A stretch of DNA of 50,408 nucleotides from Methanobacteriota archaeon (GCA_002706065.1 PAJM01000040.1:1-50408), one strand, 5' to 3'. Positions 16,638-25,051 are shown, numbered from the stretch's first letter. Made by a program: numbers and translations. The notes: a model not told the origin generated them from the sequence alone.

Positions 16638-18230
16638 ATGGCGGAGACCTCGACCCCCACATCGACCCCACTCTCGGCGCATGGAATCAATGCTACAGGA
16701 GAGGTTCATTGGAATCTGAACACCGATGTCCTCATCGACATCTCGATTGCAAACAATGAGGGTGTTCTGAGTGCCCATGGGGCCCTTGTAACCGAGACCG
16801 GAGACCGTACTGGACGGTCACCGAATGACAAGTTCATCGTCGATGAACCGACAATCAAAAACGATGTTAATTGGGGCGAAATCAATGTCAAGACTGACGC
16901 AGCAACCTTTGAGCGCTTGCGTACTCAAGTCATTGACTATCTCTCAAATCAGGACACCTTATTCGTTCAGGATTTGGCTTGCGGTGCTGAACCGAGCGAA
17001 GCCTTACCCATCCGCGTCATTACTCACAACGCCTGGCACAGTACCTTTGCTCGCAACATGTTCATCCGGCCCTCTGTCGAAGAACTCGCTTCACACACGC
17101 CAGAATTTACTGTTTTCCACGCTCCTCATTTCGAAGCTGAAGACGCATCCCTCAATTCACAATGCTTCGTCATCGTGAACTATGCGGCAGGCGAAGTCAT
17201 CATCGGTGGGACTCGGTATGCTGGCGAAATCAAGAAATCCATCTTCTCGATCATGAATCTCATTCTTCCAAAGAAAGGGATTCTCCCTATGCATTGTTCT
17301 GCAAACACCAATGGAGAGAACACTGCGGTCTTCTTCGGTCTCTCAGGAACTGGGAAGACGACGCTTTCTGCTGATCCCAAGCGAGCTTTGATCGGCGATG
17401 ATGAGCACGGCTGGGGCGCAAACGGCGTCTTCAACTTCGAGGGTGGCTGCTATGCAAAACTAATTGATTTGTCAGAAGAAGATGAGCCGGAGATTTTTGG
17501 AACCACTCGAAGGCGAGGGACCGTCCTTGAGAACGTCGTTCTCGATGGTGCTGGTGTTCCTGATTTTACTGACGTCAGCAAGACGCAGAATACCCGTGGT
17601 TCATATCCGATCGAATTCATTGAAAATCGAACCATGGATTCTCGAGGGGGGCATCCACAGAACGTCATTTTCCTTACCTGCGATGCATTTGGAGTACTGC
17701 CACCGATTTCACGACTCACTCCAGAACAGGCCGCCTACCACTTCATCTCAGGATACACTGCAAAGGTTGCAGGAACCGAAATTGGCGTTAAGGAGCCACA
17801 GGCAACGTTTTCGGCATGCTTTGGTGAACCGTTTATGCCGATGCATCCTGGCGTTTATGCGGACCTTTTATCGTCGAAAATGGAAACCCATGGTTCCACT
17901 GCATGGCTCATCAACACTGGTTGGAATGGCGGGCCATATGGGGTAGGAAACCGCATGAAGATTCGATACACGCGAGCGATGCTCAACGCAGCTCTCGATG
18001 GTGAACTTGATGACGTTGAATACGTGAAGGATGAACGGTTCGGTTTCGAGGTTCCGATCTCCTGCCCAGATGTTCCAAGTGAAGTTCTGCAACCCAAAAC
18101 AACGTGGGCTGATAAGATGGCATACGACACGACTGCAAACAAACTCGCCAACATGTTCAACGACAATTTTGAACGCTACGCAGAGGGTGTTTCGGATTCT
18201 GTCAACCAAGCAGCTCCGAAAGTTGTGTGA
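16638..18230 (+). CDS. pckA: Phosphoenolpyruvate carboxykinase (ATP)
   Basis: Interconverts oxaloacetate plus ATP with phosphoenolpyruvate plus CO2 plus ADP (gluconeogenesis, anaplerosis). Diagnostic motifs of the ATP-dependent family: HNAWHSTFARNMFIRP, the kinase P-loop GLSGTGKTTLSADPKR, the metal site IGDDEHGW, GGCYAKLIDLSEEDEPEI, FSACFGEPFMPMHP and NTGWNGGPYGVGNRMKI. Starting at MAETSTPTST gives 530 residues, the usual family length. The ORF-track start at 16578 is a GTG that adds 20 unlikely residues; AGGA precedes the chosen ATG. It faces the giant membrane-protein gene across a 113-nt divergent gap, so it has its own promoter. Confidence 0.95.
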   Translation: MAETSTPTSTPLSAHGINATGEVHWNLNTDVLIDISIANNEGVLSAHGALVTETGDRTGRSPNDKFIVDEPTIKNDVNWGEINVKTDAATFERLRTQVIDYLSNQDTLFVQDLACGAEPSEALPIRVITHNAWHSTFARNMFIRPSVEELASHTPEFTVFHAPHFEAEDASLNSQCFVIVNYAAGEVIIGGTRYAGEIKKSIFSIMNLILPKKGILPMHCSANTNGENTAVFFGLSGTGKTTLSADPKRALIGDDEHGWGANGVFNFEGGCYAKLIDLSEEDEPEIFGTTRRRGTVLENVVLDGAGVPDFTDVSKTQNTRGSYPIEFIENRTMDSRGGHPQNVIFLTCDAFGVLPPISRLTPEQAAYHFISGYTAKVAGTEIGVKEPQATFSACFGEPFMPMHPGVYADLLSSKMETHGSTAWLINTGWNGGPYGVGNRMKIRYTRAMLNAALDGELDDVEYVKDERFGFEVPISCPDVPSEVLQPKTTWADKMAYDTTANKLANMFNDNFERYAEGVSDSVNQAAPKVV

Positions 18231-18268
18231 CAAGATATCTTCAATATCTCTCACGTTTAGCGCATGCT

Positions 18269-18688
18269 ATGCAGCCTCAGCAACCAGGTGGTCAACCACA
18301 ACCGGTTCCGATTCAATCCGTTCCAGTATCACAACCCATCCAACCAGTACAACCGATGCTTTACGGACAACCACAGCCAATGATGGCGCAAAACATCCTC
18401 GTTGCTCAAAGCAGTGGAAATGGCTCGGCGACAACGGGATTGGTCATGGGAATACTTGCCATTACGACGTTCGTCCTTGGTTGGATACCGTTCCTCTGCT
18501 TCTTTTTCTTCATTAGTTGGTTGTTTGCTCTTCTCGCCGTGATCTTCGGTCACATTGGTGCAGCAGAAGGCAGCAGAACAGGTGTTGGCGGAGGTCAAGG
18601 CATTGCAGGCTTAGTGCTTGGATACCTGACCTTGGCAGGCTACCTCATTCCAATCATCTTCTTGGGTTCGATAGGCGCAGCAGCTTGA
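18269..18688 (+). CDS. DUF4190-like small membrane protein, copy 1
   Basis: Function unknown. A Gln/Pro-rich hydrophilic N-terminus (repeats of the kind QPVPIQSVPVSQP) of about 55 residues is followed by a hydrophobic C-terminal half. That half has two to three spans and the DUF4190 hallmark ALLAVIFGHIGAAEGSRTG followed by IAGLVLGYLTL. The ORF track begins at an overlapping GTG (18227); the ATG at 18269 starts the Gln/Pro tail directly and is preferred. It is a tandem paralogue of the next gene: both share a PIQSV string and the VIFGHIGA core. The N-terminus is probably cytoplasmic. Confidence 0.75.
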   Translation: MQPQQPGGQPQPVPIQSVPVSQPIQPVQPMLYGQPQPMMAQNILVAQSSGNGSATTGLVMGILAITTFVLGWIPFLCFFFFISWLFALLAVIFGHIGAAEGSRTGVGGGQGIAGLVLGYLTLAGYLIPIIFLGSIGAAA

Positions 18689-18741
18689 TTGGTGTACAAC
18701 GTCGCCGAAATGTTGAACATCTCAGTGATTGACTTCCTGTT

Positions 18742-19140
18742 ATGAAGCCACAGGGATCGAGAGAGAAACCAGCTTCGGTTCCAATACAATCGGTTACCCG
18801 TCAACAGGTTCCAGAAAATCGTGCTGGCCATACCAACGTGATTCATGTACAAATGAAAACAATCAACAATTTCGCTACTGCCAGTTTGTATCTGGGAGTC
18901 ATAGGTATTGGTATGATACCGCTGGCCATGATTTCAGAAGAAGGGGCTCTATGCTTCTTCATCTGGCTTCCAGCTCTATTAGCAGTTATTTTCGGCCATA
19001 TTGGTGCGAATCAAGCATCGAAAACGGGCATCGGACGCCTTCCTGCAATTACAGGCTGTGTCCTTGGTTATCTCGTTCTCGTCCTCTACATCATTGCCAT
19101 TGTGTTCCTCTTGTTGTTGCTTCAAGAGTTGGGATTCTGA
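18742..19140 (+). CDS. DUF4190-like small membrane protein, copy 2
   Basis: A 132-residue paralogue of the preceding gene, function unknown. It shares SVPIQSV near the N-terminus and the core LLAVIFGHIGANQASKTGIG followed by ITGCVLGYLVL, and ends in a hydrophobic run (LYIIAIVFLLLLLQ). The N-terminal region is shorter in Gln/Pro and more charged than in copy 1. The 53-nt spacing and same strand suggest tandem duplication and probably co-transcription. The tRNA-Arg gene begins 38 nt downstream. Confidence 0.75.
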   Translation: MKPQGSREKPASVPIQSVTRQQVPENRAGHTNVIHVQMKTINNFATASLYLGVIGIGMIPLAMISEEGALCFFIWLPALLAVIFGHIGANQASKTGIGRLPAITGCVLGYLVLVLYIIAIVFLLLLLQELGF

Positions 19141-19178
19141 ACAACTCCTTCAAAAAGGAGAGCCAACTCGGACGGATT

Positions 19179-19252
19179 GGGCGATTAGGGTAGTCTGGAT
19201 ATCCTTCCGGCCTTCGGAGCCGGAGACGTGGGTTCGAATCCTGCATCGCCCG
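19179..19252 (+). tRNA. tRNA-Arg (anticodon UCG)
   Basis: A full cloverleaf can be drawn. The acceptor stem is GGGCGAT / ATCGCCC; the D arm is TAGGGTAGTCTGGATATCC. The anticodon stem CCGGC/GCCGG encloses the loop CTTCGGA (anticodon TCG, reading CGA and probably CGG). The T arm is GTGGG-TTCGAAT-CCTGC. The discriminator is G. No CCA is encoded. A run of five T follows immediately. Confidence 0.92.
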
Positions 19253-19260
19253 CTTTTTCT
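19253..19260 (+). terminator. T-rich terminator after tRNA-Arg
   Basis: CTTTTTCT directly follows the tRNA discriminator base, just before the convergent ribD stop codon. Oligo-T downstream of a stable RNA is the usual archaeal termination signal; no separate hairpin is present. Confidence 0.45.
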
Positions 19261-20283
19261 TCACAGCGCAGCGTTACGCTTCCAAACTTCAACGGATTCT
19301 TCGCCCCATTTTTCGGTTCGTTCGAGTGACAATCCTGTCTGCTTGAGTACGTCTCCGTCGATGTTTGAAGCAATGGGCATCTGGTGAGTGACTTCACTTC
19401 GGACCAAATAAAATTCATCGACGAGCCCTTCCTGAAGGAAGGAGTGGATTGTTGTAGGTCCGCCTTCAATGAGAAGTCGTTGCTTTTCCATGTCACCCAA
19501 TCGATTGAGAAGCGGTAGCAATCCGGTAAAATCGGATCCAATTTGGACGGTTTCATGTCCATCGTTGTAGACAATCGCATCAGGATTGGTTCGTTCCTTT
19601 GGGTCGAGAATGACGCGAAGTGGTTGGCGCTCGGTTTCAACTCGACGAATTGTGAGGGATGGGTCGTCTCGCTCAATCGTTTCAGCTCCGACAAGGATTG
19701 CATCACAATCCTTGCGCAAGCGATGAACCTCGTCGAGACATGCCTCACTCGTGAATCGTTGTGCCTCTGCGGAACGGTCATCAACGGAACCGTTCGCATC
19801 GATAGCCAGTTTGACCGTCACCATTGGCCTTCGATGTTCACACCAGTAGAGAAATGGCTTCATTTGTTCAGCAGCCCGCTCCTCAAGGAGGCCTGATTGT
19901 ACAGTAATTCCAGCATCTCGCAGTACTTGGAACCCTTTGCCACGGACGGTTGGATTCGGGTCAGGATGTGCCACGATGACGTGCTTGACGCCAGACCAAA
20001 GCAGTGCTTCCGTGCAAGGAGGCGTCCTTCCATAGTGATTGCATGGTTCCAACGTAACGTAGGCAGTCGCTCCATTGGGCGATTTCCCCTTTGATTCAGC
20101 ATCATGAATCGCCATCTGTTCTGCGTGGAGGCCACCGAGATGATCGTGCCATCCTTCGGCAATCACCTCACCTTCCTTGACCAGCACGCATCCAACCAGA
20201 GGGTTTGGAGCAACGCGCCCGCGACCGCGCTCAGCAACGTCCAGTGCCCGTTGCATGAATGCCTTGTCTGTCTCGGTCCACAT
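19261..20283 (-). CDS. ribD: Bifunctional riboflavin biosynthesis deaminase/reductase
   Basis: Catalyses deamination of diaminohydroxyphosphoribosylaminopyrimidine and reduction of the product in riboflavin synthesis. The N-terminal zinc deaminase (1-145) shows APNPLVGCVLV, GLHAEQMAI (zinc His and catalytic Glu) and LEPCNHYGRTPPC (zinc cysteines). The C-terminal reductase (146-340) begins RPMVTVKLAIDANGSV, with AILVGAETIERDDPSLT and LLIEGGPTTIHSFL. The fused deaminase-reductase is the bacterial arrangement; many archaea have only a separate reductase, so bacterial origin is plausible. Its stop codon lies 8 nt from the convergent tRNA-Arg gene. No other rib genes are in the window. Length of 340 is slightly below the common 360. 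Confidence 0.93.
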   Translation of the reverse strand: MWTETDKAFMQRALDVAERGRGRVAPNPLVGCVLVKEGEVIAEGWHDHLGGLHAEQMAIHDAESKGKSPNGATAYVTLEPCNHYGRTPPCTEALLWSGVKHVIVAHPDPNPTVRGKGFQVLRDAGITVQSGLLEERAAEQMKPFLYWCEHRRPMVTVKLAIDANGSVDDRSAEAQRFTSEACLDEVHRLRKDCDAILVGAETIERDDPSLTIRRVETERQPLRVILDPKERTNPDAIVYNDGHETVQIGSDFTGLLPLLNRLGDMEKQRLLIEGGPTTIHSFLQEGLVDEFYLVRSEVTHQMPIASNIDGDVLKQTGLSLERTEKWGEESVEVWKRNAAL

Positions 20284-20377
20284 GAAGGGTCCTCAAGACG
20301 CCCGAAAGGTATCGAGTTGATGAGTCTGTTCGTTCATCCATGGATACATTCAAACCGTGCAAGATTCAGCAAACCGT

Positions 20378-21415
20378 ATGGTCAAGGCGTATGTAATCAT
20401 CAATCCTGCAAGTCGGGACTTTCGTTGTGGAAAGGCTTGGCCCGGTATCAAAAACCGATTGATTGAACGCGGATTCGAGATTGTTGAACACATGACTGAA
20501 CGAATTGGTCACGGCGCAGAACTGGCACACCAAATCCGGACTGAGATTGAACAGAATGGAGAGGATTCACCCCTCGTTGTTGCGGTTGGAGGCGATGGGA
20601 TCGTTCACGAGGTCGCTTCTGGCCTTCGCGGATCATCGATTCCACTCGGACAGATTCCGTTTGGTTCTGGAAACGATTGTTGCATCACTCATGGCATTTC
20701 ACGTCAAAACCTCAACCAGGCCATCGACGTTCTTGTTGATGGCGTTGATCGAAGTTGTGGTGCATGGAGGCTAGAGGGTGTTGCCGCACCAACACTCGAC
20801 GGGTACCCAAGCCCACCTTCAAACCACTGGGACGGTCAAGCAAATCAAGAGGGTCGAACTGTTCGATGGGTGTTCCTTGAATCGGACGCTGGAATCACAT
20901 CAGCCATCAGCCGTGCGAAATTACGCAGAGCAAAGTGGATCAAAGGGCCGAAAAAGTACACCTATCTTGGCGTAACAACCATTCCATTTTGGCCACGAAG
21001 AAAGGTTGAGATGACATTGGATGACAATGAACCTTCGATTCATGATTTGACCATGATGACGGTCACAACGGGTGAAACCTTTGGCGGAGGATACCGTGTT
21101 GTTCCAAACATGTATCCGACACGGGCCAACGGTTCAATCGTCCTCGCATATCGACTCAGTCGATTGCAAATGCTGTCCTTAATGGGTCCAGTCAAGAAAG
21201 GAAAGCACGTTGGAAAATGGGGGATTGAGCAAATGGATGTGAATCGAATTACTCTTCGTCCTGTTGATGAAAACGGAGTGCCTTCGGACGTTCCTGTGGG
21301 ACATTCAACGTTCATTCAAGCGGATGGTGAACCGTTGCTGCAATTACCGGCAACACTCGAGTGGCATCGAGATCAAATTGTCTTCCGAGGTGCGAAAGAC
21401 GTACCATGGGCTTAG
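20378..21415 (+). CDS. Diacylglycerol kinase family lipid kinase
   Basis: Member of the DAGK/YegS/sphingosine-kinase superfamily that phosphorylates a lipid alcohol using ATP. Visible: AYVIINPASRDF at the N-terminus, the nucleotide loop VVAVGGDGIVHEVASGL, and IPFGSGNDCCITHGI. A C-terminal beta-sandwich contains GGGYRVVPNMYP and ends with IQADGEPLL, typical of the family. The ORF track starts at a GTG (20357); the ATG at 20378 (MVKAYVIINP) fits the family start better. The natural substrate in an archaeon would be an ether lipid or isoprenoid alcohol (inference). The stop overlaps the convergent lipoprotein gene by 4 nt. Confidence 0.88.
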   Translation: MVKAYVIINPASRDFRCGKAWPGIKNRLIERGFEIVEHMTERIGHGAELAHQIRTEIEQNGEDSPLVVAVGGDGIVHEVASGLRGSSIPLGQIPFGSGNDCCITHGISRQNLNQAIDVLVDGVDRSCGAWRLEGVAAPTLDGYPSPPSNHWDGQANQEGRTVRWVFLESDAGITSAISRAKLRRAKWIKGPKKYTYLGVTTIPFWPRRKVEMTLDDNEPSIHDLTMMTVTTGETFGGGYRVVPNMYPTRANGSIVLAYRLSRLQMLSLMGPVKKGKHVGKWGIEQMDVNRITLRPVDENGVPSDVPVGHSTFIQADGEPLLQLPATLEWHRDQIVFRGAKDVPWA

Positions 21416-22851
21416 AGACTAAAGTCGGAGAAATCATCTTCCTCTTCCTGACCCCAGAATTCCTTCGAATCTTGTTGTGGTTCGGGTTCGGGTTCTGGCT
21501 CGACTTTCTTGCGCACGGCTCTCCTTCGGCGAACTTTCGGTTGCTCGGCAGGAGCCGATGTTTGTTCTGGTTGAGATGAAGATGAGGTGGGAACAGTAGT
21601 GGGCGATGAAGGCACTGAACTTGGAATCGAACTTCCACTGCCAAAGGTTGAGGTTGGTGCAACAAAGGGTTCACTGTCTTGCATTTCTTTCTCAACGCGC
21701 TTCGCATCATCGGAAGCGACGACAGAACTTCCTGAACCAAATTCAGAGCGTTCTGATGATGATTGGGAACCGCCGAGTGCGCTATCAATGGAGAAGGAAC
21801 CGAAGCCATCGTCTTCGTTCTTTTTTGGTTTCTTTTCTTTTGCGACTGGTTTGCTTTGCTTTCGTTGTTCACTGCGCCGCTGATCGGGTGTCTTCATACC
21901 CGAACGAGCGGCATCTGCAACATCCTTCCGTACCTGTGCAGCTTTCTCCACACCCTCTTTTCCAAGCAGGGTAAGAGCGATGCTTCGAGCACTCATCTTG
22001 AGTCGTAAGGAAGAGTACATGTAGGCGCCAACCGCTCCTCCTGCTCCGACAACGAGCAAGAACAGAATGAATCCGGTTCGGCCGAGCATCGAGACATCAC
22101 CAAAGGTGTATTCGTCATCATGCTCACCATCGAGACTGACAACACTGTCCGCAAGTTCGATCTTGGTGACGAGAACGTACATTTGGTTGATGTTTTGATT
22201 TCCTACAGTTGCAACGCAGTCGAGTGAGGCACCTAGGTCGCTCTTCCACAAGCCACCCATGACCTTACCATCGGTACTTTGGACAAGATATCCGGTAATG
22301 CGCACCGGTTGGTGGTACTTTCCGAGCGCAGCGATACCATCGTTGATGTTTTCACTAGCAGGAACGAGTCCAAGGACGAACCACTTGCTATCGGAATCTC
22401 GATCGATGCTGTCCAAGTCCGCCGTACCTGCTCCGGTATCGGGAGCAACTGGATCGCTCCAATCCTTGACTTCAACTCGCTCACCCTCACCAGAGCGAAC
22501 GTTCTTTGCGTCCTCAAATGGCATGGAGTGAATGGCAACAGCTGCTGATGTCGCAAAGGCGATATCATCGAACAAATCTGGGTTATGTGAATCGTAGATT
22601 TGACTCGCACTCATGTACCCCTCAAACTTGATTTTTCCGTTGTTATCAGGACCCAGATCTCCTTCTGTGCATCCACGTTCAGTGTATTCAGTATTGATGG
22701 TTTCACCGGACATTGAGGACGTGAATGTGAAGGTTCCATCACCGCTTCGTTCAACGGAGAGGTCGTCACCCCAGTCTGGTGCAACTGGAGCAAGACACCC
22801 AGCAAGCAGGAACATCGATGCAAGAAGAACCCCCAGCACCACTCGCCCCAT
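21412..22851 (-). CDS. Lipoprotein with membrane span and Pro/Ser-rich cytoplasmic tail
   Basis: Surface protein of unknown function. The N-terminus MGRVVLGVLLASMFLLAGC is a lipoprotein signal with lipobox LAGC (Cys19). About 240 extracellular residues follow, then a membrane span (FILFLLVVGAGGAVGAYMY, about 265-285). The remaining ~195 cytoplasmic residues are low-complexity, rich in Ser, Pro, Lys and Glu, with RRRRAVRKK and a PEPEPEP run. Having both a lipid anchor and a transmembrane segment is unusual. The ORF-track start at 22941 runs into the tRNA-Ser gene, so the internal ATG at 22851 is the real start. The 3' end overlaps the lipid kinase by 4 nt. Confidence 0.8.
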   Translation of the reverse strand: MGRVVLGVLLASMFLLAGCLAPVAPDWGDDLSVERSGDGTFTFTSSMSGETINTEYTERGCTEGDLGPDNNGKIKFEGYMSASQIYDSHNPDLFDDIAFATSAAVAIHSMPFEDAKNVRSGEGERVEVKDWSDPVAPDTGAGTADLDSIDRDSDSKWFVLGLVPASENINDGIAALGKYHQPVRITGYLVQSTDGKVMGGLWKSDLGASLDCVATVGNQNINQMYVLVTKIELADSVVSLDGEHDDEYTFGDVSMLGRTGFILFLLVVGAGGAVGAYMYSSLRLKMSARSIALTLLGKEGVEKAAQVRKDVADAARSGMKTPDQRRSEQRKQSKPVAKEKKPKKNEDDGFGSFSIDSALGGSQSSSERSEFGSGSSVVASDDAKRVEKEMQDSEPFVAPTSTFGSGSSIPSSVPSSPTTVPTSSSSQPEQTSAPAEQPKVRRRRAVRKKVEPEPEPEPQQDSKEFWGQEEEDDFSDFSL

Positions 22852-22899
22852 ATGATGCCGAGAGGCCCTAGAGTTTGTGAATGCTTCTCCTCTAATTGA

Positions 22900-22984
22900 T
22901 GGCGCGGAGAGAGGGATTTGAACCCCCGAGTCATAAGACACCGGATTTCAAATCCGGCGCAATACCTGGCTATGCGACCTCCGC
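22900..22984 (-). tRNA. tRNA-Ser (anticodon UGA), CCA end encoded
   Basis: On the minus strand, acceptor stem GCGGAGG / TCTCCGC (one G-U), anticodon stem CCGGA/TCCGG around loop TTTGAAA (anticodon TGA), a long class II variable arm (TGTCTTATGACTC), and T arm GGGGG-TTCAAAT-CCCTC. The discriminator G is followed by an encoded CCA (TGG at 22900-22902 on the plus strand), unlike the tRNA-Arg in this window. It lies just upstream of the lipoprotein start on the same strand. Confidence 0.93.
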
Positions 22985-23028
22985 AGTGATGGTGCCAGAA
23001 CGCCCTGTATCAAACTCTTTTCGCTTAA

Positions 23029-24582
23029 TTATTCAGACTTTGAGCGCAGAGAAATCGCTGCCATGGAGACAACAGCAACCGAAACAAGGAGACCAATCGA
23101 TGGTATGCCTTGGGACTCGGATGCAATGATGTTTTCCTTCTCGGCAAGATCGACAATGTCTTCAACAAAATCAGATGCTAACCAGGAGTCGTCGACGTAT
23201 CGGACTCGTGGTTGTTTGTCTTCATCGAGAATGTAGGTGTAGGCAAAATGTCCTACGGTATATTCGGCTTCGGATTGAACGGGAACGCATGCCAACACAT
23301 CGTCTTCAGCCCATTCGTAGTTTTCATCACACATGCAGTGCGCATTGCCACCTGAACCCATGACCCAGCCATGACCATCGCACTCATCGTTTTCGACAAC
23401 GGAAAAGCCAGGAACAGGGATTGCATCGTGACTTGTGTCGTTGGATGCCCATGCGAGTGTCATCGGTTGTTCAAGACCATCCATACCGACGCCCGAGTCT
23501 TCCCATTGATTCGATGTCTCATTCCACGTGTGAAGCTGCCAGTACCAACTCCAATCGCTTGGAGCAGCAACTCCATCGATGCTGTTCAGGAAGTGTCCAT
23601 ACTGGCTGTCTTGGATATCAACATCGATTTCTGCACCATCAAAGGCGCCTTGTGTGAGATGATAACCAGTGAACGTGGAAATGTTGCTCGAAGCGGTCGT
23701 ATTGTCGGGGAACACAACCTGTACACTCGGTGTATCTCCGGCTGGTACTTCGAGTAAGCTCATGTTGCCACTCGTCGCATACCAAGCGATGTGAGTTTCT
23801 TCCAACGCGTTCACTGAATCAATACCGGTGGGGGAATCTTCCCATGCTTGTGTGGTTTCATTGAACAACTTGAGGCTCCACCACCAACTCCAATCCGATG
23901 GAGCATCGTAGTCGTTGATTCCGTTGATCATGGTTCCGTATTGTGTATCCGAGGCGTTGAGCGTCCACCCCGCTTCCGCAGCGGCAGCGGCAGTCATTGT
24001 CATTCCTGTTGGCAGGAACATCAATTCTTCTGCAGTTCCGTCGGTCTTGACGTAGACGATACTTGAATCATGGACTTGGCCTTCCATGTCGCTGATCTCA
24101 TCATCGTGAGGGTCTGTGACGAACTCCCTCGCGTCGATCGAGAACGTTGTCCAAACATCCATGACATCGTCAACTGGGCCGGTGAGGTGAGGCCAATCAA
24201 CATCGTGAAGCTCCATGTATTCAGTGAGAACCTCAGGTGTGTCGTATTTCGGATCGAGGGTGATGGAGATAAATTCGACATCATCCTGGAGCTCCTCAGG
24301 GAGTGTATCCTGAACCAATTTGAGGTTCTGAGTAATCACAGGACACACATCAAGGCATCGCGTGAAGAGGAACGAGATGACGACGATGTCTTCGGTTGCA
24401 TCAGACAGCATGTACTCGGAGTTGTTTTGATCGACGAGTGTGAAGTTGTCCACGCTCGGAGTCGCCAATTGTATTCCGTTGTAGGCAGAGGTAGGAGCCC
24501 CAATCAGCGCTACGGAAATCAAGAACGCAACTACGGTGTACACGGGGATTACCCGTCCATTCAGAGAATCTTGTCTCGTCAT
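23029..24582 (-). CDS. SCO1/SenC copper-chaperone-like protein with repeat domains and membrane anchor
   Basis: Probably inserts copper into the CuA site of the adjacent oxidase. A signal segment is followed by the Sco thioredoxin-like domain: VVISFLFTRCLDVCPVITQN with the copper cysteines in CLDVCP (76-80), ISITLDPKYDTPEVL, and VHDSSIVYVKTDG carrying the expected His. After about residue 200 come two repeats of a DUF4430-like module (AAPSDWSWYWQLHTWNE and its twin DYDAPSDWSWWWSLKLFNE). An EGF-like Cys cluster follows (NDECDGHGW...HCMCDENYEW), and the C-terminus is a membrane span (SIGLLVSVAVVSMAAISL). Typical Sco proteins are about 200 residues, so the 300-residue extension is unusual. It lies 94 nt downstream of coxD, with an AT-rich gap; the ATG at 24582 is preferred to the GTG at 24591. 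Confidence 0.85.
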   Translation of the reverse strand: MTRQDSLNGRVIPVYTVVAFLISVALIGAPTSAYNGIQLATPSVDNFTLVDQNNSEYMLSDATEDIVVISFLFTRCLDVCPVITQNLKLVQDTLPEELQDDVEFISITLDPKYDTPEVLTEYMELHDVDWPHLTGPVDDVMDVWTTFSIDAREFVTDPHDDEISDMEGQVHDSSIVYVKTDGTAEELMFLPTGMTMTAAAAAEAGWTLNASDTQYGTMINGINDYDAPSDWSWWWSLKLFNETTQAWEDSPTGIDSVNALEETHIAWYATSGNMSLLEVPAGDTPSVQVVFPDNTTASSNISTFTGYHLTQGAFDGAEIDVDIQDSQYGHFLNSIDGVAAPSDWSWYWQLHTWNETSNQWEDSGVGMDGLEQPMTLAWASNDTSHDAIPVPGFSVVENDECDGHGWVMGSGGNAHCMCDENYEWAEDDVLACVPVQSEAEYTVGHFAYTYILDEDKQPRVRYVDDSWLASDFVEDIVDLAEKENIIASESQGIPSIGLLVSVAVVSMAAISLRSKSE

Positions 24583-24676
24583 ATGTATCACATCATTCCA
24601 ACAGCATTTGGAATTTAAACCAGCGTATTAAAAGTACAAATTACGATTAATAACGCCACGGTGACGTGTGAAGGAC
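24583..24676 (-). promoter_or_regulatory. AT-rich gap upstream of the SCO1-like gene, possible promoter
   Basis: The four cox genes are nearly contiguous, but this 94-nt gap separates them from the SCO1-like gene. It contains TTTAAA at 24614-24619, about 32-37 nt upstream of the ATG, and TTTTAATAC slightly further upstream. The first position suits an archaeal TATA box with a short leader, so the chaperone may have its own promoter as well as read-through. Confidence 0.35.
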
Positions 24677-25042
24677 TCAACGCTCTGTAACGAGTGAATC
24701 CCAGTTCGGTGTGCACCATCCCGGAAGTCCAGTGACGCCTTCTGGATTGGAAAGTCCAATTCCCCAAAGCATAAGCAAGACAAAGACGGTTGGAAGCAGT
24801 GCGACACGGAGGTAGATACGAGGGTCATCCCAAAGGTGCATAAAGAACGCACCGATGCCGAATCCTTTGACAATACCAACGATGATGAGGATGCCCCATA
24901 CAGCCGTGAGAGATACCGGTATGTCGGTTCCTGGAATTTCTTCAAAGAAGACCGCTCCGACTTCAAACAGTGTGAAGATCATCAACACAATGAAGTTCCA
25001 GAAGTAGATGTCTTTGCCCCAATACAATTTATGTTCGCCCAT
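24677..25042 (-). CDS. Cytochrome c oxidase subunit IV-like (small hydrophobic subunit)
   Basis: A 121-residue protein with three membrane spans, resembling the prokaryotic COX4 subunit that stabilises subunit I. Visible: YFWNFIVLMIFTLFEVGAVF, then AVWGILIIVGIVKGFGIGAF followed by FMHLWDD, the family's characteristic K-x5-6-FFMHL-x-D pattern, and LLPTVFVLLMLWGIGL. A strong GAGGTGA lies 5 nt before the ATG at 25042, overlapping the coxC stop codon. It is the fourth gene of the oxidase operon. Confidence 0.85.
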   Translation of the reverse strand: MGEHKLYWGKDIYFWNFIVLMIFTLFEVGAVFFEEIPGTDIPVSLTAVWGILIIVGIVKGFGIGAFFMHLWDDPRIYLRVALLPTVFVLLMLWGIGLSNPEGVTGLPGWCTPNWDSLVTER

Positions 25043-25051
25043 AATTTCACC

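Noticed and set aside
22852-22941. N-terminal extension of the lipoprotein ORF to 22941
   Set aside because: It would run through most of the tRNA-Ser gene; the internal ATG gives a correct lipoprotein signal.
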